A stretch of DNA of 64,000 nucleotides from Plasmopara viticola (lineage: Eukaryota > Oomycota > Peronosporomycetes > Peronosporales > Peronosporaceae): positions 2,604,001-2,668,000 of the forward strand of contig MBPM02000003.1 of assembly GCA_001695595.3 (NCBI GenBank). Reading direction: 5' to 3'. Below the pieces are notes generated by a model, which did not search any database, was not told where the DNA came from, and was given only the letters and a program-made list of their open reading frames with translations. Made by a program: the position numbers and the translations under genes. Position 1 is the stretch's first letter. Every line of letters starts with the position of its first letter. Of this stretch, positions 38,301 to 48,605 are shown one piece after another.

Positions 38301-39858
38301 TTTTGGTGGTTATGCGCGTGCAATTAGCACTGCATAAGATTTTGTGTAAGAAATTGCACTCGGCCTTGTAAGAAACCTGAAGACAAGGGCAATCTAAGGG
38401 TGCTGTCACCATCACATTTAGAATCGATTGTATATTCTGGACATGGGTGAACCTCCAGAGTATTATGAGCCATTTGCCGAGTAAGATGTCCTTACGTCCT
38501 TGAGCTTTATAAGTGCTTTTCTCGCTCGAAGATTCGTAAGCAACTCATTTTTGAGATGTCTTGCAATCATCACATTGCAAGCCAGGCATTGATAGCATAA
38601 GTTTCGGCCAACCATCCCCCAATGAGCGACCAAAAGACCGCTGCTCAAGAACAAAGCCCCGCTGTTCTTGATTCCAGATTGCAGCGGCCTTCACTCAATC
38701 TCTCGGAGCCGTTTCATCGAATCTCATGCATTTATCTAAGTTAGCAATCACGAAAAGCTCTTAATGCAAGATTGAGCGTGAGATGACGCTTTAAAGAGCA
38801 ACTTGCAATGCATAATAAAAAGTTGGAGTCCTGAGGATTGAACTACCAGCTATATACCCCACATTGTGTCGACAACGTTCTTGAGAAGGTCAACGATGTG
38901 AATTGATCCACGTTCTCAGGATCGTGAAAGGTCCGATCAAACGATAATTTATTTTGCTTATCAATATCGAGCTTACTCTTCCAACGATAGATTTTGTGAT
39001 CCAGCAATGTGGTAACGTCGTTATCGTTCAATGCGTTTATTAAAGGCGATGGCGCCTTTAGTAATACACACTATTACCTTCTCCGTGATTATCTGAAATT
39101 TTTTTTTTAATCCAACGAAAGACTTGTTGCCTTGCTAATTACATCCAATCGACTTTTAACTAAGTCAATTAAGTGTTTCCGCGAAAAAAAGGTATCACAT
39201 TATAGACGCGAAGGAAAATGTCCCGAGTTTCTCTGCCACTAATCTCTAAGGCCCACACGCTTATTGTAGTCAAGTATGTATCCAGCAATTTCTTCACGTC
39301 AACAATTTAGATTGTGCTTTACCGGTACACAGCCCCGAGATATTTTTTTTAATGCACATCCAATGGATAATAGCACCTTCTGCCAGCGATATTGGTAAAT
39401 ATATGCACGTGCTGAGCGTCACGTTGGGCGTGTTAGGTGCTTACACTTCGTGCTGATTGGCCAAAGTTGTGCTATCGTTTGGTAAGCGCAATGAATGAGA
39501 CCACCTTGAAAACGCTGAGAAAGGCGTTGGATGGCGATGTTGTCTGTGCAAATATATTCATTTCGATGAAAATTGGCGGAGCCATCGCCGACTCAAGCGC
39601 GTTCACGTCTGAGTGGACTACCCCTTTGGTAATGAGCGACTTGAGACCGAATGGTATCACTGTCGATTTACTTTACTTTTTCATAACATGAAGTTTAACA
39701 CTGCTTTTTTTCTGTAATACATTTTGTGGAGTCAAAAATATTGTCATGATCTTGATTTAGTTATTCTTGTATAGCATACATGGCACAGCCAAGTCGGGGC
39801 GAACGGATGACTATTAAGTGCAAGTGGCTGTATTCACATACCTCAAAGCTTCTGCCTA

Positions 39859-40656
39859 TCAATATCGTTTGTTTACAGTAAATCTAGCGCGGTAAATGTC
39901 TCCTTCTTCAGAAATGACAAATCTTTCCCTGTCAGTCAAAATTTCGAGCTGGTTTTTGAGCAGCGCATCGAAGTTATAGAGACCCGACGTCTTATACACA
40001 TCCACCATGTACGCAAACAGCTCCTTCACATCTGTCTGGACGTATACAGGCGTACCATTCGGTAAGTGAACGGCCATCTTGTGTACAAATTCTTCATTCA
40101 CGAGCCGCCGCTTGATATGGCGCTTCTTCATCCACGGATCAGGGTGAAATATAGAGACTCTTCTCACAGGGCCTGGCAGTGACTGCAGCATCGTCTCTTG
40201 GTGCAAATTCATGTTGGCATGTATCAAAGCCAAATTGCAGAGTCCCCGTCGCATGGCCTCTTGTTTCGCCTCTTTCAACACATTGCGACGAATCTCAACG
40301 CCTACAAAGTTCCATTTCGAGGCCCAAGACTCAGCCACATCCATAAGGTATTTGCCTCGACCACAGCCAATGTCCAGGTGGATAGGAAGGGTAGTATCTG
40401 CAAAGCATTGTGTCCAATCAGGCATCTCCACGGGCTGACGATAGACGATTGAGAGCGGATTCACGTGCTGGCGAAACCGCTTGGAATTTGACGGCGGGTA
40501 GCTTAAAGGCGAGGTAATCGTTGCAACATTTGCCTTTAAATCGTGCATTGACACTGTTGAGAAGTGTATTGAGATGCCGTTCTTGCCAATTTGCATCCGA
40601 GGCGGCGCCAAGCGCGTAACCCGGAACCATGACTGTACATGAAGTAACCCCGCCAT
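39859..40656 (-). CDS. trmB: tRNA (guanine-N7)-methyltransferase, TrmB type
   Basis: Transfers methyl from S-adenosylmethionine to G46 of tRNAs. From the ATG at 40656 it is 265 aa, one exon; the upstream in-frame extension lacks an ATG. The SAM-binding motif I HLDIGCGRGKYL lies at residues 93-104, then WNFVGVEIR, the signature FHPDPWMKKRHIKRR (170-184), and TDVKELFAYM near the tRNA-binding end. The first ~80 residues precede the fold. The extreme N-terminus (MAGLLHVQSWFRVTRLAPPR) is basic and free of acidic residues, as in organelle presequences. WNFxGVEIR and DIGCGRG are closer in feel to cyanobacterial/plastid TrmB than to eukaryotic Trm8/METTL1, so organellar tRNA is a likely substrate (inference). 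Divergent from the neighbouring prenyltransferase with 71 bp between starts. Confidence 0.9.
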   Translation of the reverse strand: MAGLLHVQSWFRVTRLAPPRMQIGKNGISIHFSTVSMHDLKANVATITSPLSYPPSNSKRFRQHVNPLSIVYRQPVEMPDWTQCFADTTLPIHLDIGCGRGKYLMDVAESWASKWNFVGVEIRRNVLKEAKQEAMRRGLCNLALIHANMNLHQETMLQSLPGPVRRVSIFHPDPWMKKRHIKRRLVNEEFVHKMAVHLPNGTPVYVQTDVKELFAYMVDVYKTSGLYNFDALLKNQLEILTDRERFVISEEGDIYRARFTVNKRY

Positions 40657-40727
40657 CTCGTAACTTTCCAAAGTACAGGAGTTTTAATGTGGGGCCTCAA
40701 AAGTGACAACGTAAGTTAATTGGCTAA
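40657..40727. promoter_or_regulatory. compact divergent promoter region
   Basis: Only 71 bp separate the ATG of trmB (minus) from the ATG of the prenyltransferase (plus). Both 5' UTRs and initiators must fit here or inside the neighbouring coding sequence. No TATA box is obvious. Confidence 0.55.
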
Positions 40728-42028
40728 ATGCCTACACGTACAGTTGTTAAACAAAGCCCTTTTACAGGGATGGTGCCAACAATGGTTGAAAACACGAGTG
40801 GTGTCATGTGGATGCGTGAGAGTGTAGGGCGGCAGACGCTGTCGCAGTTGGAGGACGCAAGCTGCGATCTGAGCTTCGTGAAACGCTTTTACAATGGCTT
40901 TGAGTTGTGGTGGCTAGCCGGCATGCCTATCACACTCGTGTTCGTTCTCACGCTGCTGAGCTTCTCCCTAGCATCGGGTATAAGCGAATTGGGTAAGTCA
41001 ATGCGCTGGAAAGAAGTGCTGCCGTCTTCGGTCCTGCACTTCGTGGACAAACTCAGTCGACTGCTTGGTGCTGATTCTGCGGCGCTGGAGAAGCAGATGG
41101 CGAGGACTGCGGTGCTGAGCGATATGGGCGAATTTAAGATTCCATACCATGTTGCTGTTATAATGGATGGCAATAGACGCTATGGCAAGACCAAGTATGG
41201 CCTAGGGGTGCGAGGACACTCGGATGGCAGTAGAACGCTTGTGAATTTCACGAGCTGGTGCATCGAAGCGGGAATCAAAGTGCTCACAGTATTTGCATTT
41301 TCGACAGGTAGGTTAATCGTCAGTTAAAGAGCTGAATGCATGAGCTTGCGTTCATTAACAATTATTGCTTAACTTGTAGAAAACTGGAATCGCGAGCAAT
41401 CGGAACTGGACGCCCTAATGGGCTTGTTTAATCAATTTATGCATGAGATAGTCCCAGAGGCGCTTAAAAGAAGCATTCGCGTACGTGTATTGGTAAGCGA
41501 TGGACGCAAGTTGCCAGCGTATGTCCTTCAAGCCATTGAAGAGATTGAAACTCAGACGCGACATTGCTCCAGATTTAGTTTGAATCTCTGTGTTAGGTAT
41601 GGTATTGCATCTCGTATCGATGGTCATTATATTTTAATCTGTTATATATGTATAGCTATGGTGCTCGTAATGAGATCGTCAGTGCTTGCCGAAAGATAGC
41701 TTTGGAAGTTGTTAATGGCGATATATCGATTCAAGACATAAGAGAAGATTTGCTAAGTCAGCGCTTGCTAACAGCGTACGCACCATGTAATTTGCAACAT
41801 AAGTAATGAATCGCCTACCAATCACCGAAAATATGTCACAGTGGCCTACCGGATCCAGACATTCTCGTACGGACTTCTGGCGAAGTTCGCATCAGCAACT
41901 TTCTGCTGTACCAGGTCGCGTACTCGGAGTTTATTTTCATGGACAAAATGTGGCCCGAAGTTACGCGAGACGACGTGCGAAAAATCATTGTTGAATATAA
42001 TCGCCGCTCACGCCGGTTTGGAAAATAA
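40728..42028 (+). CDS. membrane-anchored cis-prenyltransferase, four exons
   Basis: Second member of the dehydrodolichyl/undecaprenyl diphosphate synthase family. Exons 40728-41307, 41380-41596, 41656-41775 and 41842-42028 give 367 aa; introns are 59-72 nt, GT-AG. Unlike the paralogue at 30252 it has ~135 extra N-terminal residues with one strong hydrophobic helix (about residues 61-84, [20 protein letters not shown]), so it is probably ER-membrane bound. Catalytic motifs are intact: [13 protein letters not shown] (141-153), FAFSTENWNRE across intron 1, SYGARNEI across intron 2, [18 protein letters not shown] and terminal RRFGK. The last three exons have exactly the lengths of the paralogue's (217, 120 and 187 nt). 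In-frame ATG at 40770 is an alternative start. Confidence 0.93.
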
Positions 42029-42140
42029 TACGGGCCGTAAATTTTAAGTAATTGTTTAGTTACTTAATAAATAGAGTACACTACAGATATATTCTAAGCA
42101 ATAGGGAGCTGTTAATAACGCAAGGCGAATAATTCACTCG
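42029..42140. other. intergenic, probable ADA2 promoter
   Basis: 112 bp between the prenyltransferase stop and the ADA2 start, same strand. AT-rich with a TTAATAAATAGAG stretch that may serve the upstream polyadenylation. Confidence 0.4.
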
Positions 42141-44132
42141 ATGGCGGGCAAGGGCGACCCCGCGCGACGCAGCCACACGAAAACGACCAAAACCAGAAGC
42201 TCAAAGGGCTTTTCAAATGCCGAGAGCAAGTCGCCTCGGCGACCTGAGGCTTATGAAGCCAACGCAAGTGATCCACCTCCTGCCAAGCCGGTAGTCATGA
42301 AGACGAAATTCTGCCTTAATTGTCAGAAGGACCTGGTGCGCAATATTCGCATTACATGTGCTGAGTGCAAGTCTCAGCCGCCCATTGAGCTGTGTGTCGA
42401 GTGTTTTGCCGTGGGTATCGAGTTAGGTGATCACAAGAAGACTCACAAGTACACAGTCTCGGACTGTTTGGCCTTTCCGATTGTAATTGAACCAGACTCG
42501 ACCGACAGCACATCGTCCGCGCTTGCAGCCGTCGGTACAAATGCATCAGCTATTCCAATAGCCGGCAACGATGCTGTTGATAATGCTTGGATGGCGGACG
42601 AGGAGCTGTTGCTGCTCGAGGGTATTGAAATGTTTGGTATGGGCAACTGGAAGGACATTGCGGAGCACGTCATGACTAAGAGTGAAAAGAAATGTGAGCA
42701 TCATTATCTGACGTCTTACTTAGGCTGGAAGGATCTTATGCCGCGATTTATCGGCGATGATATTGAGGAGAGCAAAGAGGAGGAGATGAAGGACGTTACA
42801 CGACAAAACACGGAGGATAAGACGGTCGAAGCGGACAAAATTACGAACAATGGAGTGAATAGTTTGCCGGGAGAAAGAAGTGGTCCATGTCAATTGGCAG
42901 GGTACATGCCATTGCGTGGGGATTTTGACGTTGAATACGACAATGAAGCGGAGATAATCTTGGCAGATATGGAGTTCTCAGATGCAGATCACCCTACTGA
43001 ACGCGAACTAAAGCTTAAAGTCATCCAAATCTACAACCAGAAATTAGCGAAACGTGCCGAGCGCAAGAAATTTGTAGTAGAGCGCGGATTGCTTGATTAT
43101 AAGCTGCATCAACACACGGAACGAAAGCGACCAAAGGAAGAACGCGAGTTGCTGGCCCAAATTCGGCCATTTGCACGGCTACAGACACCTGAAGAGCACG
43201 ATAAATTTGTTGAGGGTTTAATCACAGCCATGCGACTTAAGAAACAGATTTTGCTGTTACAAGAATATCGCAAGAATGGTGTCAAAACACTGGCTGAGGC
43301 CGAATTGTACGATGCTGAGAAGAAAAAACGTGAACTTGATCAAGCCATTCAAAAACAGCGCGATAGTGCCTCTTATATATACGAGTCTGGACGTACGAAT
43401 TCAAGCCGCGATCGTGCGCACCGGTGGCAAAATCGAGAGCACGGTGCAAATAATGAAGCAGGTGGTGAAAAGACGAGGACTAGGGGATCCGGTGCAAGCG
43501 GAGTCAATGCGATTGCAGCAACTTTTTCGATTGAGGGTACACCAGGATGTCATTTGCTGACTCCGAAGGAAAAGGAATTGTGCGGCAAGCTAAAGTTGTT
43601 ACCGAAGGTGATTTGCATATTTTTGCCTGACGCTACATGAGTAGTGAAGTTGATGTATGGTTTGTTTGTCTTTTAGCATTATCTGGTGATTAAAGACGCG
43701 CTGGTTCGCGAGTGCTACCGCTTGGGTTATTTAACAAAGAAAATAGCCAGAGAGACGGTTCAAATAGGTGCGTGTGATGAAACTGCTACCATCTACATTG
43801 TTACTGACTAATGTTTGCCATACGGGCCCTGACAAGATGTGAGCAAGACTGGTCACATCTATGACTTTTTTGTAAAATGCGGGTGGGTCAAGTCGGAGAA
43901 CGCTACCACGACAGGTGCTTGGGTCTTACTGCTGCAAATGGAAATTTCACGAAGTGTGACGATTACTTTTTTAAATTGCTATGCAGTATCGACTTCGCTT
44001 CAAACCAAGAGCTTTAAAGATGCCAAAAAGCCGGCAATCGAGGCAATCGCAACTGAGTCGATGATGGCGGAGCAGTCAGTAACGCCGATCAAGCGGAAGG
44101 CGTTTGAGATGCAAACCGGCAATAAGTTATGA
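42141..44132 (+). CDS. ADA2: transcriptional adaptor ADA2 (SAGA complex), four exons
   Basis: Adaptor that binds and stimulates the GCN5 histone acetyltransferase in SAGA-type complexes. Exon 1 (42141-43607) encodes a ZZ zinc finger (about residues 55-108: FCLNC, CAEC, LCVECF, then HKYTV), a SANT domain (about 149-203: WMADEELLLLEGIEMFGMGNW and HYLTSYLGW), and the ADA2 hallmark GYMPLRGDFDVEYDNEAE (about 252). Exon 2 (43677-43767) and exon 3 (43837-43914) complete a C-terminal SWIRM domain (about 465-541, LTPKEKELC to IYDFFVKCGWV). Exon 4 is 43987-44132. The last intron (43915-43986) is 72 nt and stays open if retained; I favour splicing, giving 593 aa, against 617 aa unspliced. The stop lies ~110 bp before the tRNA array. 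Confidence 0.93.
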
Positions 44133-44340
44133 ATTACCGTAACGCGAGTCTGAAACACATGCGTGTGATTTTTTGTAACATTTAAGAACACTTCACTTTG
44201 GTCAAAAGTAGACTTTGTGACATGCCGATGGCGTGGAATGCAGAACGAATGCCACAATCTCAGAACAATATCATAAATGCCACTCACACTACTCAACATG
44301 AGGGCTCGAAGTAAGAGCTTATCGAACAAGACAAAAATTC

Positions 44341-44385
44341 CTTCACGTCCGAAAATTGTACCCAGGTCACCTGCGTCATAGAGGG
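44341..44385 (-). pseudogene. relic of tRNA-Asp, 3' part
   Basis: CTTCACGTCCGAAAATTG and the following GTCACCTGCGTCATAGAGG match the T arm, variable loop and anticodon arm of the array tRNA with many substitutions. The preceding ATCGAACAAGACAAAAATTC matches the standard 3' flank. The D arm and 5' acceptor strand are absent. Oldest copy. Confidence 0.7.
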
Positions 44386-44857
44386 AAAAATCAACAACAA
44401 TACTTATGAAAAGTATTTTGCAAAAATCACCAAACATTATTAAAGGTATTAATAAGATTTTCGCAAATCGCTATGCTGTACAATCTCAGCTGTCGCATAC
44501 TCTACTCACACCTCTCTCTACACGCACGCGCTCACAAGCCATTTAACCAGCTTACTAGCAAAAACATTGGCTATTCGAACCAGCCAATACCTTTTCACAT
44601 TGATTTCGATAGAGTCACGATGACACTCCGCAAATCGAAAGACTATCAAAAAAAAATTACCGTCAGCCGGACAGAAGTGGGATCAAGCTCCGTCAAAAAC
44701 AAGTTTTACTTCAGTACACAAGTGTACTGTTTTTGACATGTGCTAGAGTGACTGCTTCACCAGCTATTCGTGGTCTTGATGATGCGAAGTGTTTGTGGGT
44801 GTCACCAAATGCTCTAGAAAATACCAAAAACAAGTTTGCGAACGAGACCAAAAACAC

Positions 44858-44929
44858 CTTCCCGTCCGGGAAATGAACCGGGGTCACCCGCGTGACAGGC
44901 GGGTATATCAACTAATATACTAACAAGAA
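44858..44929 (-). tRNA. tRNA-Asp(GTC), diverged copy
   Basis: Full 72 nt with seven differences from the standard copy. The acceptor stem still pairs using G-U, but the D loop has lost its GG pair (ATTAG for AGTGG, weakening the A box) and the T stem has one C-C mismatch. The anticodon arm is intact. Flanked by a T5 terminator. Probably a pseudogene. Confidence 0.7.
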
Positions 44930-45395
44930 CCGTCATTCCACAAGCACTAAACGATGAAATCGATGCCACTCACGATACTCTCGAATTGCTTCGCGGTTTA
45001 TAGCTGTATATCTCTGCTGCCAAATACCCTACTCACTCCTCTACATGCACGCGTTCACAAGCCATTTATACAGCTTACTAGCTGGCCAAATGCAGTTGCC
45101 TGTCAGATCAACCAGTGCCGTATCACACTGGTTTAAATAGAGTTAGATGACACACATAGCGAATAGAAAGGCTCAAAGGCCTTTTTAGTAGCCTTGACGT
45201 CAGCCGGAAGGATCCGGAGTCAAGCTCCATCAGAAACAATTTTTGACTTCAGTATATAGGTGTATCGCTTTGTACTGGTCTTTAGGTGAATTCTTCACCA
45301 ACTATTCGTGGTCTCGATGATGCGAAGTGGTTGTGAGTGTCGCCAAATGCTCGAGAAACTACCAAAAACAAGTTTGCGAACGAGACTAAAATCAC

Positions 45396-45440
45396 CTTCC
45401 CGTCAGGAAATTGAACCCGGGTCACCCGCGTGACAGGTGG
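45396..45440 (-). pseudogene. truncated tRNA-Asp (5' part missing), copy 1
   Basis: Retains 3' acceptor strand, T arm and anticodon arm, then breaks at GACAGGTGG and runs straight into the TTTTTTCACCAAC of the next unit. The D arm, A box, 5' acceptor strand and ~390 bp of spacer are deleted. Confidence 0.85.
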
Positions 45441-45546
45441 TTTTTTCACCAACTATTCGTGGTCTCGATGATATAGAGTGTTTGTGAGTGTCGCCAAATG
45501 CTCGAGAAACTACCAGAAACAAGTTCGCGAACGAGATCAAAAACAC

Positions 45547-45618
45547 CTTCCCGTCCGGGAATTGAACCCGGATCACCCGCGTGACAGGCGGATGAACTAA
45601 CCACTATACTAACGAGAA
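45547..45618 (-). tRNA. tRNA-Asp(GTC), mildly diverged copy
   Basis: 72 nt. Acceptor stem and A box are standard. Changes at the D-stem 3' strand (TTCAT for TATAC on the RNA strand) leave one mismatch and turn the first anticodon-stem pair into U-G. One base in the T-stem 5' strand also differs. Terminator T5 present. May be weakly functional or dead. Confidence 0.75.
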
Positions 45619-46084
45619 TCGTTATGTCACAATTTCTAAACAATGTTATTGATGCCATTCACGATACCCTCAAATTGCTTCGCGGTTTATAGCTGTATAT
45701 CTCTGCTGCCACATATCCTACTCACTCCTCTACATGCACGCGTTCACAAGCCATTAATACAGCTCACTAGCAGGCCAAAACCAGCTACCTGTAAGTTTAA
45801 CCAGTGCTGTATCACACTGCTTTCAATACAGACAAGATGACACACTTAGCAAATAAAAAAGCTCAAAGGCCTTTTTAGTAGCCTTGACGTCAGCCGGAAA
45901 GATCCGGGTCAATCTGCATCTGAAACACTTTTTGACTTCAGTATATAAGTGTATTGCTTTGAACTGGTCTTTGAATGATTTTTTCACCAGCTGCTCATGG
46001 TCTTGATGATGCGAAGTGTTTGTGAGTGTCGCCAAATGCTCTAGAAACTACCAGAAACAAGTTTGCGAACGAGACCAAAAACAC

Positions 46085-46155
46085 CTTCCCGTCCGGAAAT
46101 TGAACCCGGGTCACCCGCGTGACAGGCGGGTATACCAACCACTGTACAGAGAAAA
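46085..46155 (-). pseudogene. tRNA-Asp subfamily A, 71 nt, acceptor broken
   Basis: One base is deleted in the 5' acceptor/D region and the A box is changed (CTGTACAGTGG for TAGTATAGTGG), so the acceptor stem cannot pair fully. In addition the T-stem C61 is T. Anticodon arm GTC intact; T5 follows. Confidence 0.75.
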
Positions 46156-46621
46156 TCGTCATACCACAAGCACAAAACAGTGTTATTCATGCCACTCACG
46201 ATACCCTCAAATTGCTTCGCGGTTTATAGCTGTATATCTCTGCTGCCAAATACCCTACTCACTCCTCTACATGCACGCGTTCACAAGCCATTTATACAGC
46301 TTACTAGCTGGCCAAAAGCAGTTGCCTGTCAATCAACCAGTGCCGTATCACACTAGTTTAAATAGATTGAAGATGACACACATAGCGAATAGAAAGTCTC
46401 AAAGGCCTTTTTAGTAGCCTTGACGTCAGCCGGAAGGATCCGGAGTCAAGCTCCATTAGAAACAGTTCTTGACTTCAGTATATAAGTGTATTGCTTTGAA
46501 CTGGTCCTTTAGTGACTTCTTCACCAACTCTTCGTGGTCTCGATGATGCGAAGTGGTTGTGAGTGTCGCCAAATGTTCGAGAAACTTCCAAAAACAAGTT
46601 TGCGAACGAGACCAAAATTAC

Positions 46622-46666
46622 CTTCCCGTCAGGAAATTCAACCCGGGTCACCCGCGTGACAGGTGG
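46622..46666 (-). pseudogene. truncated tRNA-Asp, copy 2
   Basis: Same breakpoint (GACAGGTGG into TTTTTTCACC) as the copy at 45396, with an extra T-loop substitution. The terminator run is only TTTT. Confidence 0.85.
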
Positions 46667-46772
46667 TTTTTTCACCAACTATTCGTGGTCTTGATGATGC
46701 GAAGTGTTTGTGAGTGTCGCCAAATGCTCTAGAAACTCCCAAAAACAAGTTTGCGAACGAGACCAAAAACAC

Positions 46773-46843
46773 CTTCCCGTCCGGGAATTGAACCCGGGTC
46801 ACCCGCGTGACAGGCGGGTATACCAACCACTGTACAGAGAAAA
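46773..46843 (-). pseudogene. tRNA-Asp subfamily A, 71 nt
   Basis: Shares the acceptor/D-region deletion and altered A box of 46085-46155, but its T stem and B box are standard. Confidence 0.75.
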
Positions 46844-47313
46844 TCGTCATACCACAAGCACAAAACAGTGTAATTGATGCCACTCACGATACCCTCAAAT
46901 TGCTTCGCGGTTTATAGCTGTATATCTCTGCTGCCAAATACCCTACTCACTCCTCTACATGCACGCGTTCACAAGCCATTTATACAGCTCACTAGCAGGC
47001 CAAAAGCAGTTGCCTGTAAGTTTAACCAGTGCCCAATATCACTGCTTTCAATACAGACAAGATGACACACTTAGCAAATAAAAAAGCTCAAAGGCCTTTT
47101 TAGTAGCCTTGACGTCAGCCGGAAGGATCCGGAGTCAAGCTCCATCAGAAACAATTTTTGACTTCAGTATATAAGTGTATTGCTTTTAACTGGTCTTTCA
47201 GGTGACTTCTTCACCAACTATTCGTGGTCTCGATAATGCGAAGTGGTTGTGAGTGTCGCCAAATGCTCGAGAAACTACCCCAGAAACAAGTTTGCGAACG
47301 AGACCAAAAACAC

Positions 47314-47358
47314 CTTCCCGTCAGGAAATTCAACCCGGGTCACCCGCGTGACAGGTGG
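47314..47358 (-). pseudogene. truncated tRNA-Asp, copy 3
   Basis: Third copy with the identical truncation joint; shares the T-loop change of 46622, so these two are closest relatives. Confidence 0.85.
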
Positions 47359-47462
47359 TTTTTTCACCAACTATTCGTGGTCTTGATGATGCGAAGTGTT
47401 TGTGAGTGTCGCCAAATGCTCGAGAAACTACCAGAAACAAGTTCGCGAACGAGACCAAAAAC

Positions 47463-47534
47463 CTTCCCGTCCGGAAATTGAACCCGGGTCACCCGCGTGA
47501 CAGGCGGGTATACTAACCACTATACTAACGAGAA
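47463..47534 (-). tRNA. tRNA-Asp(GTC), C61 variant
   Basis: 72 nt, standard except C61 to T at the conserved G53-C61 pair of the T stem, which also hits the B box. The terminator run is close to the 3' end (AAAA/AAAAAC lost two bases upstream). Confidence 0.8.
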
Positions 47535-47996
47535 TCGTTATGTCACAATTCTTAAACGATGTAATTGATGCCACTCACAATACTCTCGAATTGCTTCGCG
47601 GTTTATAGCTGTATAATTCTGCTGCCACATATCCTACTCACTCCTCTACATGCACGCGTTCACAAGCCATTTATACAGCTCACTAGCAGGCCAAAACCAG
47701 TTGCCTGTAAGTTTAACCAGTGCCCAATATCACTGCTTTCAATACAGACAAGATGACACACTTAGCAAATAAAAAAGCTCAAAGGCCTTTTAGCCTTGAC
47801 GTCAGCCGGAAGGATCCGGGTCAATCTGCATCAGAAACACTTTTTGACTTCAGTATATAAGTGTATTGCTTTGAACTGGTCCTTGAGTGACTCCTTCACC
47901 AGCTGCTCATGGTCTTGATGATGCGAAGTGTTTGTAAGTGTCGCCAAATGCTCTAGAAACTACCAAAAACAAGTTTGCGAACGAGACCAAAAACAC

Positions 47997-48067
47997 CTTC
48001 CCGTCCGGAAATTGAACCCGGGTCACCCGCGTGACAGGCGGGTATACCAACCACTGTACAGAGATAA
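47997..48067 (-). pseudogene. tRNA-Asp subfamily A, 71 nt
   Basis: Same deletion and A-box change as the other subfamily A copies, plus C61 to T and one further acceptor-region substitution. Confidence 0.75.
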
Positions 48068-48533
48068 TCGTCATACCACAAGCACAAAACAGTGTAATTG
48101 ATGCCACGCACGATACCCTCAAATTGCTTCGCGGTTCATAGCTGTATATCTCTGCTGCCAAATACCCTACTCACTCCTCAACATGCACGCTTTCACAAGC
48201 CATTTATACAGCTCACTAGCTGGCCAAAAGCAGTTGCCTGTCAGATCAACCAGTGCCGTGTCACACTGGTTTTGATAGAGTTAGATGACACACTTAGGTT
48301 ATAGAAAGGCTCAAAGGCCTTTTTAATAGTCTTGACGTCAGCCGGAAGGATCCGGAGTCAAGCTCCATCAGAAACAGTTCTTGACTTCAGTATATAAGTG
48401 TATTGCTTTGAACTGGTCCTTGAGTGACTTCTTCACCAGCTATTCGTGGTCTTGATGATGCGAAGTGTTTGTGAGTGTCGCCAAATGCTCGAGAAACTCC
48501 CAGAAACAAGTTTGCGAACGAGATCAAAAACAC

Positions 48534-48605
48534 CTTCCCGTCCGGGAATTGAACCCGGGTCACCCGCGTGACAGGCGGGTATACTAACCACTATACTAAC
48601 GAGAA
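48534..48605 (-). tRNA. tRNA-Asp(GTC)
   Basis: First fully standard copy from the left; no difference from 63580-63651 seen. T5 terminator at 48526-48530. Confidence 0.95.

Larger units (their letters stand above)
31273..39858. other. gene-poor tract with decayed repeats
   Basis: Holds a diverged ~500-bp duplication, a 35-bp doublet and a small hairpin, annotated separately. The longest frame (33303-33743; first ATG at 33366, 126 codons) matches nothing I know. No other gene is supportable on either strand. Confidence 0.5.
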
